NCBI GenBank assembly: GCA_036278455.1
Contig: DASULB010000520.1
Coordinates: forward strand, 1-11,252
Length of the DNA: 11,252 nt
Direction: 5' to 3'
Source of the DNA: FW021-bin31 sp036278455
Lineage (GTDB): Bacteria; Bacteroidota; Bacteroidia; Chitinophagales; Chitinophagaceae
How positions within the stretch are numbered: position 1 is the first letter of the stretch; every line of letters begins with the position of its first letter. Under the pieces are notes generated by a model. That model ran no database searches. It was not told where the DNA came from and saw only the letters and a program-made list of their open reading frames with translations. Below, in pieces: positions 6,857 to 11,252 of the stretch. The position numbers were made by a program, and so were the translations under genes.

Positions 6857-8368
6857 TCACCCATAGATGGCCTGATATTTCCCCTTCAGGTAATCCATGA
6901 AGTACCGGAAGCTGAGCGGCTCACCCGTCACCCTTTCACACAACTCGCGGGCGTCATAGCTTTTCCCGTGACGGTGAATATTTTCCCTGAGCCAGCCGAG
7001 CAACCCGGAGAGTTCGCCCGATGCGATATTTGTTTCCAGGTCCACCATGGCCGTTTTCGCCGTGTGGAAAAACTGCGCTGCATAAAAACTGCCCAGCGAA
7101 TAGGTCGGAAAATAACCAAAGCTCCCGTGACTCCAATGGACATCCTGCAGCACACCTGATTTATCATCGGGAACCCTCACATCCAGGTATTTCAGGTACA
7201 TCTCATTCCACGCCTCTCTCAGGTCACGGGTATCCAACTCCCCGGAAATCAGTTTTTTCTCCAGTTCATAACGGATCATCACGTGAAAATGATAGGTCAG
7301 CTCATCGGCCTCTGTACGGATCAGGGAAGGTTGTACTTTATTGACGGCCCGGTAAAACTGATCTAATCCGGTGCCGGCGAACTGCTCAGGAAACCGCCGT
7401 TGAAGTTCCGGATAAAAATATTGCCAGTAGGCCAGTCCCCTGCCTACATTATTCTCCCACAGCCGCGACTGGGACTCATGAATGGCCAGGGAGGCCGCTT
7501 CACCCAGGGGCAGTCCGTACTGTTCTATGGGAAGCCCCTGCTCATACAGGCCATGGCCGCCCTCATGAATACAGCTCCAGACCATATCAGCGAAGTCATC
7601 GGCATTTATCCTGGTGGTCAGGCGTACGTCCCGGCTGTTGAAACTGGTGGTAAAGGGGTGCTCGGAAATATCCTGCCGACCAGCGGAAAAATCAAATCCC
7701 ATCCTCCGGAGCAGTTCGAGCCCAAAGGTCCATTGGCCCTCTTTATCAACATGGCCATGGAGCACCTCATCGCCGGGCTGCGGAGCACGGCTGATTTCAT
7801 CCAGAAAAACTTTCAATTCTTTTTTGACGTCTCCGAAGATCCCATCCAGCATCCGCACGCTGGTCCCCTTTTCAAAATCATCCAGCAAGGCATCATAAGG
7901 GTGTCCCGTATAGCCGAGCATCTCGGCCTCCTGTCGTTTGAGCGATACCATCTTGCGAAGCATCGGCTCAAAAACCCCGTAAGCATTTTCTTTTCTCGCT
8001 TTCATCCAGGCGTGGTAACAGCCGGAGGTGGTGACCGATAGCTCCTGTACGAATTCCGGCGTATATTTCTTATTCTTGTCATAATCCTCCAGGGTGCGCG
8101 TGATGTTTTTTCGCTGCGGGTCTGCCAGCCCCTGATCCGCTGAGAGGGCTTTCAGCAACTCCCCCAGCGATGCATCCGCAAACCATTCATGCGCCAGGCC
8201 GGTAAGGGTCGCCATTTGCTGGCCACGGATATCCGCGCCCTTCTCCGGAAGATACGTTTCCTGGTCCCATTCCAAAACCGCCATGGCATTTCGCACGTCG
8301 GCTATTTTTCGCATTTTTGCCTGGTAGGAGGCGTACCGGGCAGCAGTATTATCCTGTTTCGCTTGCAT
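6857..8368 (-). CDS. M32-family metallocarboxypeptidase (carboxypeptidase Taq type)
   Basis: Zinc- or cobalt-dependent peptidase removing C-terminal amino acids from peptides, probably in the cytoplasm since no signal peptide is visible. The 503-aa length is typical of M32. The active-site HExxH is H268-E-G-G-H272 within SCIHEGGHGLYEQG, with the two histidines as metal ligands and E269 as the catalytic base. H297-E-S-Q-S-R-L-W-E-N is the second M32 signature and supplies the third ligand, E298. Other family blocks are VLEWDQETYLP near residue 33 and the C-terminal VHWSHGSFGYFPTYSLGS. The helical N-terminal half forms the deep substrate groove in known structures. The gene stands alone, convergent with the permease and divergent from the Nif3 gene. 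Peptide turnover next to an amino-acid permease is suggestive only. Confidence 0.96.
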   Translation of the reverse strand: MQAKQDNTAARYASYQAKMRKIADVRNAMAVLEWDQETYLPEKGADIRGQQMATLTGLAHEWFADASLGELLKALSADQGLADPQRKNITRTLEDYDKNKKYTPEFVQELSVTTSGCYHAWMKARKENAYGVFEPMLRKMVSLKRQEAEMLGYTGHPYDALLDDFEKGTSVRMLDGIFGDVKKELKVFLDEISRAPQPGDEVLHGHVDKEGQWTFGLELLRRMGFDFSAGRQDISEHPFTTSFNSRDVRLTTRINADDFADMVWSCIHEGGHGLYEQGLPIEQYGLPLGEAASLAIHESQSRLWENNVGRGLAYWQYFYPELQRRFPEQFAGTGLDQFYRAVNKVQPSLIRTEADELTYHFHVMIRYELEKKLISGELDTRDLREAWNEMYLKYLDVRVPDDKSGVLQDVHWSHGSFGYFPTYSLGSFYAAQFFHTAKTAMVDLETNIASGELSGLLGWLRENIHRHGKSYDARELCERVTGEPLSFRYFMDYLKGKYQAIYG

Positions 8369-8403
8369 AATAATGGTTTACTTTGATGATGATTTCGTGG
8401 ATG

Positions 8404-8432
8404 CAAAAGTCCGAAAGTTTATTTTAATTCAA
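8404..8432 (-). promoter_or_regulatory. Possible promoter of the M32 peptidase gene
   Basis: On the minus strand, the complement of 8404-8411 reads GACTTTTG, one mismatch from TAnnTTTG, and the complement of 8430-8432 is TTG, 18 bases further upstream. This would give a leader of about 30 bases before the peptidase ATG. The element lies in the 80-base region shared with the divergent Nif3 gene, for which I see no clear matching promoter. Confidence 0.45.
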
Positions 8433-8448
8433 AAAGCATGAAAATACC

Positions 8449-9546
8449 ATGAAAATACAAGACCTTACCAAATGCCTGGAAGAGGTGGCGCCCACTGTCT
8501 ACCAGGAGTCTTATGACAATGCCGGGTTGCTCACCGGCCGGCCCGAATGGGAAGTGACGGGCGTCCTGCTGACGCTGGACGCGACCGAAGAGGTCATCGC
8601 CGAGGCGATCGAAAAAAACTGCAACCTCGTGATCGCGCATCATCCTATTATTTTTCGGGGTTTGAAAAAGCTTAACGGTAATGGTTATGTGGAGCGCACC
8701 GTGATACTGGCGATCAAGCATGATATCGCCATTTATGCCGCCCACACCAATCTGGATAATGTACTTGCGGGGGTCAATGACATGATTTGCGACCGGCTGG
8801 AACTGACCAACCGGCAGATCTTATCACCTGCCAACGGCACACTGAAGAAACTCTATACCTTCGTCCCCCATGAGCAGGCAGAGAAAGTCAGACGGGCTTT
8901 GTTTGACGCCGGCGCGGGCCATATCGGCCGGTACAGCGAAAGCAGCTACAACCTCAAAGGAACGGGCACCTTCAAACCGGAGGCCGGTACCCATCCCCAT
9001 GTAGGCATTCAGGGGATCCGCCATGAGGAACCCGAGACCAGGATCGAAGTTATTTTTCCCCGTCCCCTGGAGCGGCAGGTAGTCGGGGCCCTGCTCAGCG
9101 CGCATCCCTATGAAGAAGTCGCCTACGACATTATTTCACTGGACAATGCAGACCGGGGAGTTGGCAGCGGGATGGCAGGCGAATTAAAGGAACCTGCCGA
9201 TGAAGCGGATTTTCTGAAATTCGTCCTGAACCGAATGAAGGCCGGCTGCATCCGGCATACCCGGCTGCTGGGCAGGCCGGTGCGCAAAGTAGCGGTCTGC
9301 GGAGGCGCCGGCAGCTTTCTGCTCACCAGGGCCATCCGCGCGGGCGCGGATATCTTTATCTGCGCCGATTTTAAATATCATGAATTCTTCGACGCTGATA
9401 ATCAGATCGTTATCGCTGACATAGGCCATTTTGAAAGTGAGCAGTTCACCGTAGACATATTTTATAAAATTATAACGGAAAAATTTGGTAATTTTGCGCC
9501 TCTTAAATCCAATACTCGTACCAATCCAATAAATTATCTGCACTAA
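8449..9546 (+). CDS. Nif3/DUF34-family dinuclear metal centre protein
   Basis: Member of the Nif3-like (YbgI, DUF34) family, toroidal hexamers with a di-metal site whose biochemical role remains unsettled; GTP cyclohydrolase I type 2 annotations for it are doubtful. Metal ligands match those of E. coli YbgI: H64-H65 in AHHPIIF, H99 and D103 in HTNLDN, and H327 with E331 in GHFESE (the same 4-residue spacing as YbgI H215/E219). At 365 aa it is the long form, with a ~110-residue insert (~125-235) between the two halves that has the PII/CutA-like pattern known from longer homologues (YTFVPHEQAEKVRRALFDAGAGHIG at its start; HPYEEVAYDI at its end). The YDNAGLLTG motif near residue 24 is also conserved. 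The zinc-ribbon gene follows after five bases, so the pair is almost certainly co-transcribed. Confidence 0.95.
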   Translation: MKIQDLTKCLEEVAPTVYQESYDNAGLLTGRPEWEVTGVLLTLDATEEVIAEAIEKNCNLVIAHHPIIFRGLKKLNGNGYVERTVILAIKHDIAIYAAHTNLDNVLAGVNDMICDRLELTNRQILSPANGTLKKLYTFVPHEQAEKVRRALFDAGAGHIGRYSESSYNLKGTGTFKPEAGTHPHVGIQGIRHEEPETRIEVIFPRPLERQVVGALLSAHPYEEVAYDIISLDNADRGVGSGMAGELKEPADEADFLKFVLNRMKAGCIRHTRLLGRPVRKVAVCGGAGSFLLTRAIRAGADIFICADFKYHEFFDADNQIVIADIGHFESEQFTVDIFYKIITEKFGNFAPLKSNTRTNPINYLH

Positions 9547-9551
9547 CTAAT

Positions 9552-10310
9552 ATGGCAACCGTAAAAGAATATTCAGTAGAAGAAAAGTTGGTTTCACTGC
9601 TCCGGCTTCAGAAAGTTGATTCAAAACTCGACGAAATAGAGATCCTGAAAGGGGAACTTCCCATGGAAGTGAAAGACCTGGAAGATGAATTAGAAGGGCT
9701 GAACACCCGCCTGACCAATCTGGAGGATGAGATCAAAGGCGTAGAAGCTTTCATTGCCGAAAAGAAAGAGTCCATCAAGGACGCGGAGGCCATGATCAAA
9801 AAATATGAAAAGCAGCAGGACAATGTAAAGAACAACCGTGAATACGAGGCCATCACCAAGGAAATAGAGATGCAAACCCTTGAGACCAAACTCAATGAGA
9901 AGCAAATCAAGGAGGCTGGTGAAACGATCAAGGAAAAAACCGCCGTCTTCGAAACGGCGAAAAAAGCGATAAAGGATAAAGAGAACAACCTGAAGCATAA
10001 AAAGACGGAACTCGAAAAGATCATCGCCGATACCGACAAGGAAGAAAAACAACTGGAGAAAGAATCGAAAAAAACGGGAGAGGATGTGGATCCCCGCCTT
10101 TTGACCGCTTATGATAAGATTCGTAAAACTTACCGCAACGGACTGGCCGTGGTCAGCATAGAGCGGGATTCCTGCGGCGGATGTTTTAACGTGATCCCCC
10201 CGCAGCGACAGGCTGAAATCCGCCAACGGAAGAAGATCATCGTCTGCGAACATTGTGGCAGGGTCCTGGTGGATTCCGACCTGTTTGAATCGGTCATCCC
10301 CAAAAAATAG
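9552..10310 (+). CDS. Coiled-coil protein with C-terminal C4 zinc ribbon (CT398/HP0958-like)
   Basis: 252-aa cytosolic protein. Residues ~10-185 are a long, highly charged helical region (very rich in Glu and Lys, few prolines) expected to form an antiparallel coiled-coil hairpin. The C-terminal zinc ribbon (zf-RING_7 type) is C208-x2-C211 and C232-x2-C235, within SCGGCFNVIPPQ and VCEHCGRVLVD. Family members include Chlamydia CT398 and Helicobacter HP0958 (FlgZ); the latter binds the sigma factor RpoN and flagellin mRNA, but whether that role applies here is unknown. The start ATG 9552 lies five bases after the Nif3 stop. The same adjacency of Nif3 and zinc-ribbon genes occurs in Helicobacter (HP0959/HP0958) and Mycobacterium (Rv2230c/Rv2229c) from memory, which points to a shared, unresolved function. 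A hairpin at 10336-10357 probably ends the operon. Confidence 0.93.
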   Translation: MATVKEYSVEEKLVSLLRLQKVDSKLDEIEILKGELPMEVKDLEDELEGLNTRLTNLEDEIKGVEAFIAEKKESIKDAEAMIKKYEKQQDNVKNNREYEAITKEIEMQTLETKLNEKQIKEAGETIKEKTAVFETAKKAIKDKENNLKHKKTELEKIIADTDKEEKQLEKESKKTGEDVDPRLLTAYDKIRKTYRNGLAVVSIERDSCGGCFNVIPPQRQAEIRQRKKIIVCEHCGRVLVDSDLFESVIPKK

Positions 10311-10335
10311 ACATCTTGGTAAACTTTTTGCATAT

Positions 10336-10357
10336 AAGGACACTTACGGGTGTCCTT
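10336..10357 (+). terminator. Likely terminator after the Nif3/zinc-ribbon pair
   Basis: AAGGACAC (10336-10343) and GTGTCCTT (10350-10357) form an 8-bp perfect stem with a 6-base loop, 26 bases after the zinc-ribbon stop. Only a broken T-rich run follows (TGTCATT), so it is a moderate rather than strong terminator. Confidence 0.45.
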
Positions 10358-10400
10358 TGTCATTGGCGGAAGTTTTTTATTTTACTACCAGAAAATCGTT

Positions 10401-11252
10401 ATGCTGCATCGAAAACGCTTCTACTTACTGTTCGTTCTTTTTATGGCGCTCCCATTCATTTCCATCGGGCAGAAGACTTTTGAATTCAATACCCGCTGTC
10501 AGAAGGCATATCATCTGATTATGATGATGAAAACCCAGGCTGGCGACGCGTTGCTGGATGAAGAGATAAAGGCCAACCCTGACAATCTCATCCCCTACTT
10601 TTTAAAAAATTACATAGACCTGTTCACGCTTTTTTTTCATGAAAACGGCGCTGAATACAAATCCCGTATCAAAGACCGGGACCTCCATATCAGCCTGATG
10701 AAACAAGGGCCCCGGAATTCTCCCTATTATCTGTTCACCCAGGCCATGATCTATGAACAATGGGGCATTATAAAATTTAAATACGAGGAAAACCTGTCGG
10801 CCATCTGGGATTTCCGGAGAGCCTACCTGCTCATCCGTGACAACAATGAAAAGTTTCCCGATTTTTCTCCCAATAAGATTATCCTGGGGCCCATGCAGGC
10901 CCTGATAGGGACTATTCCGTCCAACTATCGCTGGATGACCGGCATCCTTGGCTTTACGGGTGGTAGCGTGGTACAGGGAATGGCGCTGTTACACTCCTAT
11001 GTGGAGGATTCCGGTGCGCTCGGCCGGCTTTTCAAGGAAGAGTCTTATTTCTATTACGCTTATCTGAAATTCTATATCCTCCATCAGCCCGATGCCGTCA
11101 TGCAATTCATCAAAGACAAAAACCTGGACATCGTTAACAATGCACTGTACGCCTTCATGGCCGCCAACCTCGCCTTGAACAACCACCAGGCAGCCTATGG
11201 ACTGCAGGTGATCGAGCACATGAAGAAAGGCCCTGAATACCTCGACATGCCC
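10401..11252 (+). CDS. Secreted helical (TPR-like) protein of unknown function, 5' part
   Basis: The frame opens at ATG 10401 and runs off the window without a stop (284 codons seen). Residues 1-~24 look like a Sec signal peptide: basic MLHRKR, hydrophobic core YLLFVLFMALPF, and a small-residue site near SIG-Q. The mature part is rich in amphipathic helices and aromatic residues (NLIPYFLKNYIDLF, SPYYLFTQAMIYEQWGIIKF, FYYAYLKFYI), the pattern of TPR-like or other alpha-solenoid periplasmic proteins. I recognise the general type from Bacteroidota genomes, where such proteins are annotated only as tetratricopeptide or hypothetical proteins; no enzyme motif is visible. It is probably periplasmic or surface-associated. 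No clear TAnnTTTG promoter is seen in the 43 bases between the preceding hairpin and the ATG. Confidence 0.8.
   Translation, partial: MLHRKRFYLLFVLFMALPFISIGQKTFEFNTRCQKAYHLIMMMKTQAGDALLDEEIKANPDNLIPYFLKNYIDLFTLFFHENGAEYKSRIKDRDLHISLMKQGPRNSPYYLFTQAMIYEQWGIIKFKYEENLSAIWDFRRAYLLIRDNNEKFPDFSPNKIILGPMQALIGTIPSNYRWMTGILGFTGGSVVQGMALLHSYVEDSGALGRLFKEESYFYYAYLKFYILHQPDAVMQFIKDKNLDIVNNALYAFMAANLALNNHQAAYGLQVIEHMKKGPEYLDMP

Noticed and set aside
7400..8041. 213-codon plus-strand frame inside the M32 peptidase gene
   Set aside because: It is antisense to a well-conserved peptidase with intact catalytic motifs; its openness is explained by the codon bias of the real gene.
9690..10343. 217-codon minus-strand frame opposite the zinc-ribbon gene
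   Set aside because: It mirrors the Glu/Lys-rich coiled coil as a Phe/Leu/Ser-rich product, a typical artefact of the complementary strand.

Overview
The window looks like an ordinary chromosomal segment of a Bacteroidota bacterium, most likely of the Chitinophagales/Chitinophagaceae type with moderate GC. Three things point that way: promoters of the Bacteroidota form (TTG, about 20 bases, TAnnTTTG); several gene families in their Bacteroidota-like form (an IspE beginning MIIFP, a bifunctional-nuclease/UVR protein, a CLC protein with a DKGIP filter); and general lack of strong Shine-Dalgarno sequences. No mobile element, CRISPR array, tRNA or rRNA was seen.

Layout. Positions 1-1164 (+) hold the 3' end of a bifunctional nuclease-family (DUF151) protein with a UVR tail, then ispE of the MEP isoprenoid pathway. 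A perfect 14-bp hairpin terminator closes the oppositely oriented ribosomal pair rpmI-rplT (1345-1929, -), which has its own promoter and no infC directly in front of it. Divergent from rpmI is a CLC-type anion channel/transporter with two C-terminal CBS domains (2179-4032, +), also with a clear promoter. About 400 bases without a convincing gene follow (4033-4438). Next come a thiopurine/thiol methyltransferase-like SAM enzyme (4439-5023, +) and a 12-helix-type APC amino-acid permease (5076-6755, +). An M32 carboxypeptidase (6857-8368, -) converges on the permease. Divergent from the peptidase is a compact pair: a Nif3/DUF34 dinuclear-metal protein (8449-9546) and, five bases later, a coiled-coil protein with a C4 zinc ribbon (9552-10310). 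The window ends inside a secreted, helical, TPR-like protein of unknown function (10401 onward).

Most genes are housekeeping or general physiology and no new multi-gene system stands out. The points most worth a second look are the uncoupling of rpmI-rplT from infC, the unusual pore residues of the CLC protein (Lys at the central serine position, Ile at the internal proton-glutamate position), the tight Nif3/zinc-ribbon pair, and the unexplained 4033-4438 stretch with an ATG-less open frame.
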